A stretch of 64,000 bases of DNA from Tropicibacter naphthalenivorans (GCF_900176475.1 NZ_FWXX01000011.1:53591-117590); one strand, 5' to 3'. Positions 26,413 to 35,440 are shown, numbered from the stretch's first letter. Translations and numbers: made by a program. The notes: generated by a model from the letters alone, not told the origin.

Positions 26413-27486
26413 TCAAGGGGTTGACGTCCAATTGCTGCCCCAATTGGCATCTTGCATCTCGCGCAGGCGGCTGGCCGTGCGTTCGAATTCGAAACTGCCG
26501 GTGCCTTCGAGATAGAGAAACTCCGGCTCGGCGGCGGCAGAGGCAATCAGCCGCGTCTTGGCCTCATACAGAGCATCGATCAGAGTCACAAAGCGCTTGG
26601 CCTCGTTGAAGTTCGAACGGCCCAAGCAGGGGATGTCTTCGATCATCAGAACGCGCACGCTTTCGGCGAGTTTGAGATAGTCGGCAGGGCCGAGCATCCG
26701 CCCGCACAAATCATAAAACGTCGCGCGCGCAACGCCATTGTGATAGCGCGGCAGCTCGACCTCGCGGCCTTTGACATGCAGGGTCAAGGTTTCCTCAAGA
26801 CCGTGGGTCAGCTCGTCCCACAGGCTGTCGATCTGCTGACGCGCGGCGGCGTTGGCGGGCGAGAAATAGACCTGCGCGCCTTGCAGACGATCCTGCCGGT
26901 GGTCCTTGTCAGAGGCCAGCTCGCGGACCTCCATCTTGTCCTTGAGCAGGTCGATGAAGGGCAGGAAAAGCTGTCGGTTCAGCCCGTCCTTATACAGATC
27001 ATCGGGCACGCGGTTCGAGGTGGTGACAACCACGGTTCCGGCGTCGAACAGCCGTTCAAACAGCCGCCCGACGATCATGGCATCGGCGATATCGGTGATC
27101 TGCATTTCGTCAAAGGCAAGCACCTTGACGCTGTCGGAAACGGCCTTGGCGACGGGCTTGATCGGGTCTTCGACGCCCTCGGCACGCAGGCGGTGCAGTT
27201 CGGATTGGATTTCCTGCATGAAGGCGTGAAAGTGCACGCGCCGCGCGGGCACCGGCAGGGTTTCGACGAACAGGTCCATCAGCATCGACTTGCCGCGCCC
27301 GACGCCCCCCCAGAGGTACAGCCCCTTGGGCGGCTCTGGCGCCTTGCGAAAGAAACCGCGCTTTTGCGGCGTGGCAAGGTCGGCGCGGATGCGTTCAAAC
27401 GCCGGCAAGGCGGCAAGTTGCGCGTCATCGGGCTTGAGCCGGCCCTCGGCCACGCGGGTCTGGTAGAGACTGTGCAGATCGGTCAT
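26413..27486 (-). CDS. zapE: Cell division protein ZapE (AFG1-like ATPase)
   Basis: 357 residues. Walker A GGVGRGKSMLMD near residue 60, Walker B LAFDEMQITD, and an arginine sensor region TTSNRVPDDLY. AFG1/ZapE ATPases associate with the FtsZ ring or act in membrane protein quality control. ATG 27486 (MTDLHSLYQ) gives the family length; the frame is open well upstream, but that sequence is not family-like and overlaps the MFS gene. Confidence 0.93.
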   Translation of the reverse strand: MTDLHSLYQTRVAEGRLKPDDAQLAALPAFERIRADLATPQKRGFFRKAPEPPKGLYLWGGVGRGKSMLMDLFVETLPVPARRVHFHAFMQEIQSELHRLRAEGVEDPIKPVAKAVSDSVKVLAFDEMQITDIADAMIVGRLFERLFDAGTVVVTTSNRVPDDLYKDGLNRQLFLPFIDLLKDKMEVRELASDKDHRQDRLQGAQVYFSPANAAARQQIDSLWDELTHGLEETLTLHVKGREVELPRYHNGVARATFYDLCGRMLGPADYLKLAESVRVLMIEDIPCLGRSNFNEAKRFVTLIDALYEAKTRLIASAAAEPEFLYLEGTGSFEFERTASRLREMQDANWGSNWTSTP

Positions 27487-27663
27487 GTCTAGGGATTTAG
27501 CGGGGTTACCGTCCGTGATCCAGAGGGCAGCTGCGCTGTCAGGGGGATTTGCGTTCAGGCCACGCAGGCCTTGGGGCGGTGCCCCAAACCCCCGGGCGCA
27601 AGTTTTGAATTTGACGCCGTGACGAAATGGCGCAATAGATTTGCAGCTTTTGAGGAGACAGCC

Positions 27664-28899
27664 ATGGACCGCCCTGCAACGATTTTTAACCCGGTTTTGG
27701 TGGTGGGCTGCGTCATCATCATGGTGTCCTTCGCGGTGCGCGCGTCCTTTGGCGTGTTTCAGATCCCGATCGCCGAGGAATTCGGCTGGGCGCGGGCAGA
27801 GTTTTCCCTTGCGATTGCGATCCAGAACCTTGCGTGGGGGATTGGGCAACCGCTTTTTGGCGCATTGGCCGAGCGTCTGGGCGATCGCAAGGCGATTGTT
27901 CTGGGGGCGCTGTTCTATGCGGCGGGGCTGGTGCTGTCGTCCTTTGCCCAGACGCCTTTTGCCATGCAAGCCTATGAAGTTCTTGTGGGTTTTGGTGTTG
28001 CGGGCACGGGCTTTGGGGTGATCCTGGCGGTGGTTGGCCGTGCGGCGAGCGATGAGCATCGCTCGATGGCTCTGGCAATTGCCACGGCGGCGGGCAGCGC
28101 GGGCCAAGTCTTTGGCGCGCCGGTGGCAGAGGCGCTTTTGGCGGTGATGTCGTGGCAGTCCGTGTTCATGATCTTTGCCGCCGGGATTATCGCGCTTTTG
28201 CTAAGTCTGCCGATGATGCGCGCGCCCAGCGTCAGCCGGGTAGAGTTGCAAGAGAGCATGGGGCAAATCCTGGGGCGCGCGGCGCGGGACCCGTCCTTTG
28301 CGATGATCTTTTTGGGGTTCTTTTCCTGTGGGTATCAGCTGGCCTTTATCACCGCGCATTTCCCGGCTTTCGTGACCGAGATTTGCGGGCCGATTGCGGC
28401 GGGCGGCGTGTTGCACGGGCTTGGGATTACAACAACCAGCGCACTTGGGGCGGTGTCAATTTCGTTGATCGGGCTGTTCAATATCGTGGGGACGCTGGCC
28501 GCAGGCTGGATGGGCAAGCGGTTTACGAAAAAGTATCTTTTGGCGATTATCTATACTGCGCGGACTGTGGCGGCAGCGGTGTTTATTTTGATGCCGATGA
28601 CGCCGACGTCTGTGCTGGTGTTTTCCGCAGTGATGGGCGCGCTGTGGCTGGCAACGGTTCCGCTGACGAGCGGTTTGATCGCGCATCTTTATGGGTTGCG
28701 TTACATGGGCACGCTGTACGGCATCGTGTTCTTTAGCCACCAGCTTGGGGGGTTCCTTGGCGTGTGGCTGGGGGGTCGGTTGTACGACCTTTATGGGAAC
28801 TACGATCTGGTCTGGTGGATCGGCGTAGGCGTCGGCGCGTTTTCGGCGATTGTTCACCTGCCCGTGCGGGAAAAAGCGCCTCAGCCGGCGGTTGCCTGA
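27664..28899 (+). CDS. MFS transporter, monocarboxylate/oxalate-formate antiporter type
   Basis: 411 residues, twelve predicted membrane helices. The first helices contain RASFGVFQIPIAEEFGW and the loop 2-3 GALAERLGDRKAIVLG motif, as in the OFA/MCT-like group that moves small organic acids. Start behind GAGGAG (27652-27657). No catabolic partner gene is adjacent, so the substrate is open. Confidence 0.88.
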   Translation: MDRPATIFNPVLVVGCVIIMVSFAVRASFGVFQIPIAEEFGWARAEFSLAIAIQNLAWGIGQPLFGALAERLGDRKAIVLGALFYAAGLVLSSFAQTPFAMQAYEVLVGFGVAGTGFGVILAVVGRAASDEHRSMALAIATAAGSAGQVFGAPVAEALLAVMSWQSVFMIFAAGIIALLLSLPMMRAPSVSRVELQESMGQILGRAARDPSFAMIFLGFFSCGYQLAFITAHFPAFVTEICGPIAAGGVLHGLGITTTSALGAVSISLIGLFNIVGTLAAGWMGKRFTKKYLLAIIYTARTVAAAVFILMPMTPTSVLVFSAVMGALWLATVPLTSGLIAHLYGLRYMGTLYGIVFFSHQLGGFLGVWLGGRLYDLYGNYDLVWWIGVGVGAFSAIVHLPVREKAPQPAVA

Positions 28900-28900
28900 T

Positions 28901-29806
28901 CTACAGGAGGCGCGTGATCTGATCGGTGTGGGTGTAGGGCAGGCCGTGTCCTGCGTCGTCGATTACGATGTGGCGTACGTCGCGGTTCCATTGCGTCAGT
29001 GTGCCCATGGCGCGCAGGGGGATCGTGCGGTCATCGCGGCCCCAAATGGCGGTCACGGGCAGCTGGGCCGCGGCAAGCGTCCGGTGAGCGCTTTGCATGT
29101 CTCGGCGCAGGGTGCCGCGCAGCGAGGACAGGACCGAGCGGACAAAGCCTTTGCGCCTCAGTTCGGAGATTTGCTGGTCCCCGATGTTTTGCACGGTAGA
29201 GGGCAGGGTGCGCTCGGCCAGGACGGCGGCGCGATGCGCTCGCGGGAAGGCCATGTGAAAGGCCCAGTCGCCCACGATCGGCCATTCGGTCGCCCAAGTG
29301 GCCATGCGCCCTAGGGTGTGCCCCATCCCGGCGGGCGCGACCAAAATCAGGCGGCTGAGGCGGTGATGCTCTTCGGCGGCAACGCTCGTGGCGATCGCCC
29401 CACCCATGGAATAGCCGATCAGGGTGATGTCTTCGTGCAGGTTCTGATCGCTCAGCAACGCGCGCAGTTGTTCGGCAAAAAAACCGGGGCTCTGCTGGCC
29501 GCGCGGCGCGTCGGAATAGCCGCGCCCGTAAAGATCGTAGGTCAAAACCCGGTAGCCCTTGCGCGTCAGGTCAGACACCAGCCCAAGCCAGACAAACGAC
29601 GGTGTGGTCAGCCCATGGACACAGACCACCACGGGACCGCTCTCAGGCCCAAACCATTGATAATGCGTGCGACCTTCGGACAGTTCGGCAAAGCGACCGG
29701 GCGCGGTCTTCTGCAAAGCGCCAACCGGGGTGCGCACCGCTTCGCGCGCGGCGGGCAGGGCGGCCAGACCAAGCCCCGCCAAGGCGATCCAGCCGCCGGG
29801 GGTCAT
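28901..29806 (-). CDS. Alpha/beta-fold hydrolase
   Basis: 301 residues. A hydrophobic N-terminus (possible signal anchor), VCVHGLTTPSF (oxyanion HG motif), YDLYGRGYSD, the nucleophile elbow GYSMGG, an IWGRDDRTIP acid region and a DDAGHGLPY histidine. The triad Ser-Asp-His is complete. Substrate unknown. Overlaps the HAD hydrolase gene by 4 bases (29803-29806), so the two are cotranscribed. Confidence 0.87.
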   Translation of the reverse strand: MTPGGWIALAGLGLAALPAAREAVRTPVGALQKTAPGRFAELSEGRTHYQWFGPESGPVVVCVHGLTTPSFVWLGLVSDLTRKGYRVLTYDLYGRGYSDAPRGQQSPGFFAEQLRALLSDQNLHEDITLIGYSMGGAIATSVAAEEHHRLSRLILVAPAGMGHTLGRMATWATEWPIVGDWAFHMAFPRAHRAAVLAERTLPSTVQNIGDQQISELRRKGFVRSVLSSLRGTLRRDMQSAHRTLAAAQLPVTAIWGRDDRTIPLRAMGTLTQWNRDVRHIVIDDAGHGLPYTHTDQITRLL

Positions 29807-30420
29807 GCCGCCTCGGACTGGGTCAGCAGGCCATGGGCCACAAGGCAGTCGGCCCAGCCTTGCGATCCGGTAAAGTGATGCACCTGCCAGCCGCGCGCCT
29901 GCGCTGCGCTGATGTTGTCGATGCGGTCATCGGTGAACAGCAGATCGCCCGGCGCGAGGCCGCTGTGCTCTTCGACCATGGCGTAAATCTCTGGCGAAGG
30001 CTTGATGACCCCCATGTGCCCCGAAACATAGGCGTGGTCGAATTCGTTGAGGAAATCATAGGCCGGGGTCGCAATCGCCCAGGTGCCGATTCCGAAATTC
30101 GTAAGCGCGAACACCGGGTGCCCCTTGGCCCGCAGCGCCCGCAACAACCGCACTGAATGGTCGATCCGAGGGGTCGCCAGATCCAGCCAGTTGTCGTGCC
30201 AATGGCGAATTTCCTCTCGCCATTCCGGGTACTTGCCGGCCCAGGCGTAGACCGTCTCGCGGAAATCATGCCCGGTGTCGATCAGATCGTTCATCCCGTG
30301 CAGATCGACCTGCGCAAACATCTCTTGTCGCCGTTCGGGCCCGATCAACGCGTCGTAGTACCGCTCGGGTTGCCATTCGATCAGCACGTTGCCGATGTCG
30401 AAAATCACTGCCTTAACCAT
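29803..30420 (-). CDS. HAD superfamily hydrolase (subfamily IA)
   Basis: 205 residues. Motif I FDIGNVLIEW near residue 7 with Asp as nucleophile; the usual second Asp is Gly, as in the group that includes the N-terminal domain of epoxide hydrolase and some haloacid dehalogenases. Motif II (ALTNFG), motif III lysine (GVIKPSPEIY) and motif IV (FTDDRIDNI) are all present. Likely a small phosphatase. Coupled to the downstream alpha/beta hydrolase gene. Confidence 0.87.
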   Translation of the reverse strand: MVKAVIFDIGNVLIEWQPERYYDALIGPERRQEMFAQVDLHGMNDLIDTGHDFRETVYAWAGKYPEWREEIRHWHDNWLDLATPRIDHSVRLLRALRAKGHPVFALTNFGIGTWAIATPAYDFLNEFDHAYVSGHMGVIKPSPEIYAMVEEHSGLAPGDLLFTDDRIDNISAAQARGWQVHHFTGSQGWADCLVAHGLLTQSEAA

Positions 30421-30424
30421 ATCC

Positions 30425-30877
30425 TTACCCCTTCAATGCCAACCTGAGCGCGCGCTCCAAAGCGTCCAGAAACCGCGAGCGGTCCGCCTTGGTAAAGCCT
30501 TTGCCTCCGCCTTGCCGGAATGGATCGGCGGCGCGCAGATCGGCCATCAAATCGCGCATCGCCAGCTGTTGCCCGATGTTGCGCGCGTCCAGAACCGATC
30601 CGTCGTGCCGCAGCACCTGCGCGCCATTTTCAACGCAGCGCGCGGCCAGCGGCATGTCACTGGTGACAACGACGTCGCCCTTGCCCGCGCGGTCGGCGAT
30701 CCACATGTCGGCCACGTCTGGGCCTTCGGGCACGATCACCGTCTCGACCAAGGGGTTGCGCGACGGACGCAGCCCCCCGTTCGACACCACGAACATGCGG
30801 ATTTTATGCCGGGTTGCGACGCGCTCGGCCTCTTCCTTGACGGGACAGGCGTCGGCGTCGATGTAAAGCGCCGTCAC
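30425..30877 (-). CDS. YaiI/YqxD family (DUF188) protein
   Basis: 150 residues. Starts with the family signature [17 protein letters not shown] and contains [22 protein letters not shown]; the fold is PIN/NYN-like, so a nuclease role has been suggested for the family but not established here. Overlaps fghA by 4 bases and ends 4 bases before the HAD gene, forming one minus-strand unit fghA-yaiI-HAD-hydrolase. Confidence 0.88.
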   Translation of the reverse strand: MTALYIDADACPVKEEAERVATRHKIRMFVVSNGGLRPSRNPLVETVIVPEGPDVADMWIADRAGKGDVVVTSDMPLAARCVENGAQVLRHDGSVLDARNIGQQLAMRDLMADLRAADPFRQGGGKGFTKADRSRFLDALERALRLALKG

Positions 30878-31698
30878 GAATGCAGCGCCTCGGCGTGAAA
30901 GGCGACGTGGTCTTCCATGAAGGTCGAGATGAAGAAGTAGCTGTGATCATAGCCCTTTTGCATCCGGAAGGTGCCTTCCTGACGGCGGGCAGCCATGGCC
31001 CCGGACAGCGCTTCGGGCTTGAGCAGATCAAGGAACTGGTCCGCGCCGCCTTGATCGATCAGCACCGGCCCGTCAAAGCCGACCTCTTGCATCAGCAGCG
31101 TCGCGTCGTGCTTGTCCCAGCCGCTGTCGCCCAGATATGCGCTCAGCTGCTTCTTGCCCCAATCGCTTTGCGTCGGGTTGGCGATCGGCGCAAAGGCTGA
31201 CACCGAGCGGAAGCGCCCGGGCAGTCCCATCGCCAGCGTCAACGCGCCATGACCGCCCATCGAGTGGCCGGTGATCGACTGGCGATCCATGTCCAAAGCG
31301 AAGTTTTCGCCAAGCAGAGCGGGAAGTTCTTCGGCGATGTAGTCCCACATCTGGAAGTGCGGCGCCCACGGGTCTTGGGTCGCGTTCACATAGAAACCAG
31401 CGCCTTGGCCCAGGTCATAGGCCTCGTCGTTGGCCACGCCTTCGCCGCGCGGCGAGGTGTCGGGGAACACCAGCGCGATGCCCTGCTCCGCGGCCCAGGC
31501 CTGTGCCCCGGCTTTGGTCATGGCGTTCTCGTGGGTGCAGGTCAGGCCCGACAGGTACCACAGCACGGGGACTTCGCCAAACTGTGCCTCTTCGGGCAGG
31601 AACAGGCCAAAGGTCATGTCGCAGGCACAGGCCTTGGACGCGTGTTTGTAGACACCTTGGGTGCCGCCGAAGCATTTGTTTTCAGATACCGTTTCCAT
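30874..31698 (-). CDS. fghA: S-formylglutathione hydrolase
   Basis: 274 residues, esterase D family. Seen: [12 protein letters not shown], the SPRGEG loop, the nucleophile motif [10 protein letters not shown], and a C-terminal YDHSYFFI histidine. It hydrolyses S-formylglutathione to formate and glutathione, the step after AdhC in formaldehyde removal. ATG 31698 with GGAGGA upstream; longer in-frame starts read into non-family sequence. Confidence 0.95.
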   Translation of the reverse strand: METVSENKCFGGTQGVYKHASKACACDMTFGLFLPEEAQFGEVPVLWYLSGLTCTHENAMTKAGAQAWAAEQGIALVFPDTSPRGEGVANDEAYDLGQGAGFYVNATQDPWAPHFQMWDYIAEELPALLGENFALDMDRQSITGHSMGGHGALTLAMGLPGRFRSVSAFAPIANPTQSDWGKKQLSAYLGDSGWDKHDATLLMQEVGFDGPVLIDQGGADQFLDLLKPEALSGAMAARRQEGTFRMQKGYDHSYFFISTFMEDHVAFHAEALHS

Positions 31699-31735
31699 GG
31701 AGTCCTCCGTCGCGGGTCGGCCCCCGAAACGGGGG

Positions 31736-32353
31736 CTAGTTTGCGCCGTAACGTGCCATGAAGGTCGCGGTAGCGCCATCCACAATCCGGTCGATTTCCG
31801 CATCGGTGACATCGGTTTGAATGCCAAAGAGGACCTTGGGCCACAGGTCAGCCTTGCACAGTTCCGCGAATTGATCGGCGGCAAGGTTCATGTCGTCGAT
31901 CTGCAACTCGCCGCGCTGGGTCGCCTCGATCAGGTAGGTGGTGACGGCGCGGCGCATGACCATGGGGCCGGATTGATAAAACTGGCGGCCAATCTCTGGA
32001 AAGCGGTCGGATTCCGCGACGCAAATGCGAAAGATGCGCATCGCGGTTTCGGAATAAAGAAAGCAAAGGAATTTGCGGCCGGCCTGCGGCAGCACAACGC
32101 GCGGCGGCTGCGACAGGTCCAGCGTCAAGAGCGCGTGATCGGCCTGTTCACAGCACTGGCTGGACGCCATTTCGGTGAACAACAGCCGTTTGTCTGGAAA
32201 ATAGCTGTAGAGCGTCGCCTTGGACACGCCGGCGGCCTTGGCGATGTCATCCACGGATGCGCCTTCAAAGCCGTCACGCAGGAAAATCTCTCGGGCGCCT
32301 TCGAGCACTTGGTCGAATTTGCGGCCTTTGCGGATCACGGCTTCTGCGGTCAT
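31736..32353 (-). CDS. TetR/AcrR family transcriptional regulator
   Basis: 205 residues. The N-terminal TetR helix-turn-helix is clear (AREIFLRDGFEGASVDDIA followed by GVSKATLYSYFPDKRLLF); the C-terminal ligand domain is of the TetR_C type with RIFRICVAESDRFPEIG. The gene is preceded by an array of two operator-like palindromes (32384-32432), which suggests autoregulation. It lies between fghA and a 53-residue secreted protein gene, both on the same strand. Confidence 0.92.
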   Translation of the reverse strand: MTAEAVIRKGRKFDQVLEGAREIFLRDGFEGASVDDIAKAAGVSKATLYSYFPDKRLLFTEMASSQCCEQADHALLTLDLSQPPRVVLPQAGRKFLCFLYSETAMRIFRICVAESDRFPEIGRQFYQSGPMVMRRAVTTYLIEATQRGELQIDDMNLAADQFAELCKADLWPKVLFGIQTDVTDAEIDRIVDGATATFMARYGAN

Positions 32354-32383
32354 TCAGACCCTCCTTATTGGGGCGCACGGGCG

Positions 32384-32432
32384 GAAACGGGCGTCCGGTT
32401 TGAGGGAGGACTATAAACCGGACGCCCGTTTC
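32384..32432. promoter_or_regulatory. Perfect 18-bp inverted repeat, probable double TetR operator
   Basis: Arms 32384-32401 and 32415-32432 are exact inverted copies, 13 bases apart. Each arm is itself nearly palindromic (AAAC-n-GG ... CC-n-GTTT over 17 bases), so the pair is better read as two operators than as a hairpin. There is no T run on either side. It lies 31 bases before the TetR start, the right place for autorepression. Confidence 0.6.
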
Positions 32433-32448
32433 GGGGCAAGAAAGCCTG

Positions 32449-32610
32449 TTACTTGCAGGCGGTCTGGCCCTGCGGCGCGGCGCAGCCCTGTGTGGAAACG
32501 TCGGGGGTCGGCGCGGGGAAGGTCAGGTCGGGCAGGACCATCGGCGGGACGCCCGCAAAAGCGGCAGAGGCAGAGGCGGACAAGAGGGCGGCAAGCATGA
32601 GGTTTTTCAT
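32449..32610 (-). CDS. Small secreted protein, 53 residues
   Basis: ATG 32610 (GGAG 8 bases upstream) to TAA 32451-32449. The first 19 residues (MKNLMLAALLSASASAAFA) are a clear signal peptide; the mature 34 residues are Pro-rich with two cysteines near the C-terminus (QGCAAPQGQTACK), able to form one disulfide. Codon use is normal. No family recognised. It is divergent from mbfA and directly upstream of the TetR gene on the same strand, so it may be a target of that regulator. Confidence 0.65.
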   Translation of the reverse strand: MKNLMLAALLSASASAAFAGVPPMVLPDLTFPAPTPDVSTQGCAAPQGQTACK

Positions 32611-32635
32611 CGGATCACTCCATCTGAACTGGTTC

Positions 32636-32695
32636 GTTTAGTTACCTAAACCGAGTCGTTCAGTTTGTCGAGTCAATTTTGAACCGATCGGTTTA
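32636..32695. promoter_or_regulatory. Cluster of operator-like palindromes between the small secreted protein and mbfA
   Basis: Three symmetric sites within 60 bases: GTTTAG-N4-CTAAAC (32636-32651), a 19-base AAAC-n-GA ... TC-n-GTTT site (32648-32666), and a perfect AACCGATCGGTT core (32682-32693). A -35-like TTGACT for the minus strand lies at 32676-32671. The half-sites resemble TetR-family operators and share AAAC/GTTT ends with the repeat in front of the local tetR gene. Confidence 0.5.
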
Positions 32696-32732
32696 GTTTG
32701 TGCCTCTTGCACCTGCCGCATGGTGCGCTAAA

Positions 32733-32747
32733 TTAGAATTATTCTAG
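32733..32747 (+). promoter_or_regulatory. Irr box (iron control element) of mbfA
   Basis: TTAGAA-N3-TTCTAG, one base from the ICE consensus TTAGAA-N3-TTCTAA bound by Irr in alphaproteobacteria. It overlaps the likely -10 region (TAAATT or TAGAAT) and ends 13 bases before the mbfA start, as expected for Irr repression when iron is scarce. Confidence 0.75.
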
Positions 32748-32760
32748 AAAGGTGCCTGTC

Positions 32761-33735
32761 ATGCGCTTCTTTACCCAACGCCGCCATTTCCGTGATCTGT
32801 CCGAGCAAGAAGTCCTCGCGCTTGCGATTTCGTCCGAAGAGGATGATGCGCGGATTTACCGGACCTACGCGCAGCAATTGCGCGAGGAATATCCCGATAC
32901 CGCCAAAGTCTTTGATGGCATGGCGCTGGAAGAGGACAATCACCGCAAGGCCTTGATCGCCGCGCATAAAAAGCGGTTCGGCGAGGTGATCCCGCTGATC
33001 CGGCGGGAGCATGTGGCGGGCTATTACGCGCGCCGCCCTGTGTGGCTCGTCGAGAACCTGCCGCTGGAGCGGATCCGCGAAGAGGCGGCGATGATGGAGC
33101 GGGATGCTGAGCAGTTTTACCTGGAGGCTGCGAAGGCCTCGAGTGATGCGGAAACGCGCAAGCTGCTCGGGGATTTGGCAGCGGCAGAGGCGGGACACCA
33201 GCATTCCGCGGAACGGCTGGAGCGGGAGAACCTGACCGACGAGGCGTTGCAGTCCGAAGCGGACATGGCCAAGCGCCAGTTCGTTTTGACATGGGTGCAG
33301 CCGGGCTTGGCGGGGTTGATGGACGGGTCGGTGTCGACGCTGGCGCCGATCTTTGCCACCGCCTTTGCGACGCATGACCCTTGGACCACGTTCCTTGTGG
33401 GCTTGGCCGCGTCGGTGGGCGCGGGGATTTCCATGGGCTTTACCGAGGCGGCATCGGATGACGGGCAACTGTCCGGGCGCGGCTCGCCGGTCAAGCGCGG
33501 GATTGCCTCTGGTGTGATGACCACGGTGGGCGGTTTGGGGCACGCGCTGCCCTACCTGATCCCGCATTTCTGGACGGCGACGATAATCGCTATGATCGTG
33601 GTGTTCATCGAGCTTTGGGCGATCGCGTGGATCCAGAACAAGTGGATGGAAACGCCGTTCCTGCGCGCCGCGTTCCAGGTGGTTCTTGGCGGGGCGCTGG
33701 TCTTTGCGGCGGGCGCTTTGATTGGCAGCGGATGA
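32761..33735 (+). CDS. mbfA: Membrane-bound ferritin-like iron exporter MbfA
   Basis: 324 residues. Residues 1-160 form a ferritin-like four-helix domain with di-iron ligands (E58-x-x-H61 in LEEDNH, MMERDAEQFY, AEAGHQH). From about residue 170 it is a VIT1/CCC1-like membrane domain (GLAGLMDGSVSTLAPIFATAF and four further helices). This Er-VIT1 fusion exports iron and protects against iron and peroxide stress in Bradyrhizobium and Agrobacterium. AAGGTG precedes ATG 32761; a GTG at 32752 is in frame but lacks such a site. Confidence 0.93.
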   Translation: MRFFTQRRHFRDLSEQEVLALAISSEEDDARIYRTYAQQLREEYPDTAKVFDGMALEEDNHRKALIAAHKKRFGEVIPLIRREHVAGYYARRPVWLVENLPLERIREEAAMMERDAEQFYLEAAKASSDAETRKLLGDLAAAEAGHQHSAERLERENLTDEALQSEADMAKRQFVLTWVQPGLAGLMDGSVSTLAPIFATAFATHDPWTTFLVGLAASVGAGISMGFTEAASDDGQLSGRGSPVKRGIASGVMTTVGGLGHALPYLIPHFWTATIIAMIVVFIELWAIAWIQNKWMETPFLRAAFQVVLGGALVFAAGALIGSG

Positions 33736-33871
33736 TGGGCGGACGCTCGTTCGTGCCTCACATCGCCCCACCCACCATCCCGCAGCTTGCCCGCACCCGG
33801 CAGAGCCGCTATGCCAAAGGGTGAGTTTAGTTTCAGGCGGTTGGCGCAGATTTGCGCCCTGGGGAGAGGTC

Positions 33872-34591
33872 ATGCGGGCACGGGTTTTGACGCTGATTTG
33901 CGCAGGCGCGCTGGTGGCGGGATGTATGGGGACCGCGCCGGTGTCCAACCCCGATAAGGCGGCCAAGCCCGCGGGTGTTTTCGGGTTCCTATCCCCTGCG
34001 GGGCAGGCCATCTCGCCCAAGGCCAAGAAAAAGCCGCCCCTTGCCAAGGTGTCGATGGCGCGTGGCGATGTGGTTGTCGCGGGGCCAAGCGGCTATTGCA
34101 TCGACCCGCAAACCGTCCAGTCGCGGCCAGAGCGGGGCTTTGCCTTGATCGCATCCTGTTTCATCCTGTCGAACGGCGAGGCGGGCCGGATCGTCGAGCC
34201 TGTGCTGGTTTCGGTCACGGTCGGCCCGCGCGGAGAGGCTGCGGATTTGCCGACACCGGGGGCTTTGGCGCAGACGGCCAAGGCCAAGCTGCTGGGTGGG
34301 GATCGGTCTTCGGGTCTTGTGACGGCGCATTTGGCCTCCGGTGGGGACAAGATTTTGCCGGGCGGTGATGCGCGCTATTGGCGTGGCGCGTTCTTGCAAA
34401 ACGGGCGCATGGTCGGGCTGGGGCTGTATGCGCCCAAGGGCAGCGTCATGGCAGGCAGCGAAGGGGCGACCCTGCTCGCGCGAGTCAAGGCTCAGATCGT
34501 GCACCTGTCACCCAAGGGCAACGCGCCCGCCGCGCAATCGGTGAAAAAACAAGGCAATACGGGGCTTCTCGGCGGCTTGTTCAAGCGTTAA
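33872..34591 (+). CDS. Probable lipoprotein of unknown function
   Basis: 239 residues. Lipobox LVAGC with the acylated Cys near residue 18, then a basic Ala/Pro/Lys stretch, then a globular domain with two cysteines (GYCIDPQTVQ and ASCFIL) and a C-terminal Lys/Gly-rich tail. Start ATG 33872 after GGGGAGAGG. No family recognised. Same strand as the following DUF6478-like gene, 63 bases apart. Confidence 0.75.
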   Translation: MRARVLTLICAGALVAGCMGTAPVSNPDKAAKPAGVFGFLSPAGQAISPKAKKKPPLAKVSMARGDVVVAGPSGYCIDPQTVQSRPERGFALIASCFILSNGEAGRIVEPVLVSVTVGPRGEAADLPTPGALAQTAKAKLLGGDRSSGLVTAHLASGGDKILPGGDARYWRGAFLQNGRMVGLGLYAPKGSVMAGSEGATLLARVKAQIVHLSPKGNAPAAQSVKKQGNTGLLGGLFKR

Positions 34592-34654
34592 GACTATCGG
34601 TAATAGTTTCCGATATCGAAACAACCGAACGCAACCGGACAAGAAGGGCACGGC

Positions 34655-35428
34655 ATGGCTGGCGAAAAGCAGGGATGGCTGGAACGCAGGCTGCACGCGG
34701 CGGCGTTGCGTCGCTGGTCCCAGGCTGCGGCCGCTGCCGAAACCACCGATTTGGCAGAGCTGCGCCAGCAGCGGGCGCGGGCGCGGCGGCTGAAAAACCA
34801 CATCGACCGGCTGATCCACGTGTCGGAATCGCGTCTAGCCCTGCCCTTGATCGGCAACCAGAGCTTTCCACGCCCGGCCGATGCCGATTGGGCTTGGCGG
34901 CCTGAACTGTGGTGTGGGCCTTTGCCGGTGGCGGGGGTGTCCTCGGTCCAGTCCAAGTCGATGCTGGGTCATGAGGCGACGCTGTTCCACGATTGCGCCC
35001 ATTCCGAGCTGACCCTGCGCCAGATCCGCAACATGCGCGAAGCGGACCTCGCGGCCTTTGGTCTGCGCATGGACGTGTTCCAGTTCACCGGCTCTTATCT
35101 GTCGTTGGCCATCGACCTGCCCGAAGAGGCGGCGCGCGGGCTCAAGCGCAAGCATCTGATCCGCATCGACACCATCGTTGAGATGGAAAAACCGCTCGAA
35201 ATCTTCGCCCGTCTGAACATCAAGCACGGGCCGAACACCGAACAGATCGTGCGCGAACTGCCGCTGCACGAGGAAGACATCACCGTGGAATTCGACTTGG
35301 CCTACACCAAGCTGAACGAAAAGCGGGTGGAAAAGATGTGGCTCGACCTGATTTTCGAAGGGCCACAGATGAACCAGGTGATCCTGCGGGATCTGACCTT
35401 TAGCCGGCGCAAGCGGGCGGAACTGTAA
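34655..35428 (+). CDS. Conserved uncharacterised protein, probably DUF6478
   Basis: 257 residues, cytoplasmic. N-terminal basic amphipathic helix (WLERRLHAAALRRWSQAA), then a beta-rich region with many His/Asp/Glu (LFHDCAHSELTLRQIRNMR, VFQFTGSYLSLAIDLPEEA). It resembles a Rhodobacterales-specific family; the DUF number is from memory. It forms a pair with the next gene, 12 bases downstream. Confidence 0.7.
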   Translation: MAGEKQGWLERRLHAAALRRWSQAAAAAETTDLAELRQQRARARRLKNHIDRLIHVSESRLALPLIGNQSFPRPADADWAWRPELWCGPLPVAGVSSVQSKSMLGHEATLFHDCAHSELTLRQIRNMREADLAAFGLRMDVFQFTGSYLSLAIDLPEEAARGLKRKHLIRIDTIVEMEKPLEIFARLNIKHGPNTEQIVRELPLHEEDITVEFDLAYTKLNEKRVEKMWLDLIFEGPQMNQVILRDLTFSRRKRAEL

Positions 35429-35440
35429 GGAGAGCCGGGC

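Noticed and set aside
32384..32432. Inverted repeat considered as a terminator of the small secreted protein gene
   Set aside because: No T run follows on either strand, and each arm is itself operator-like.
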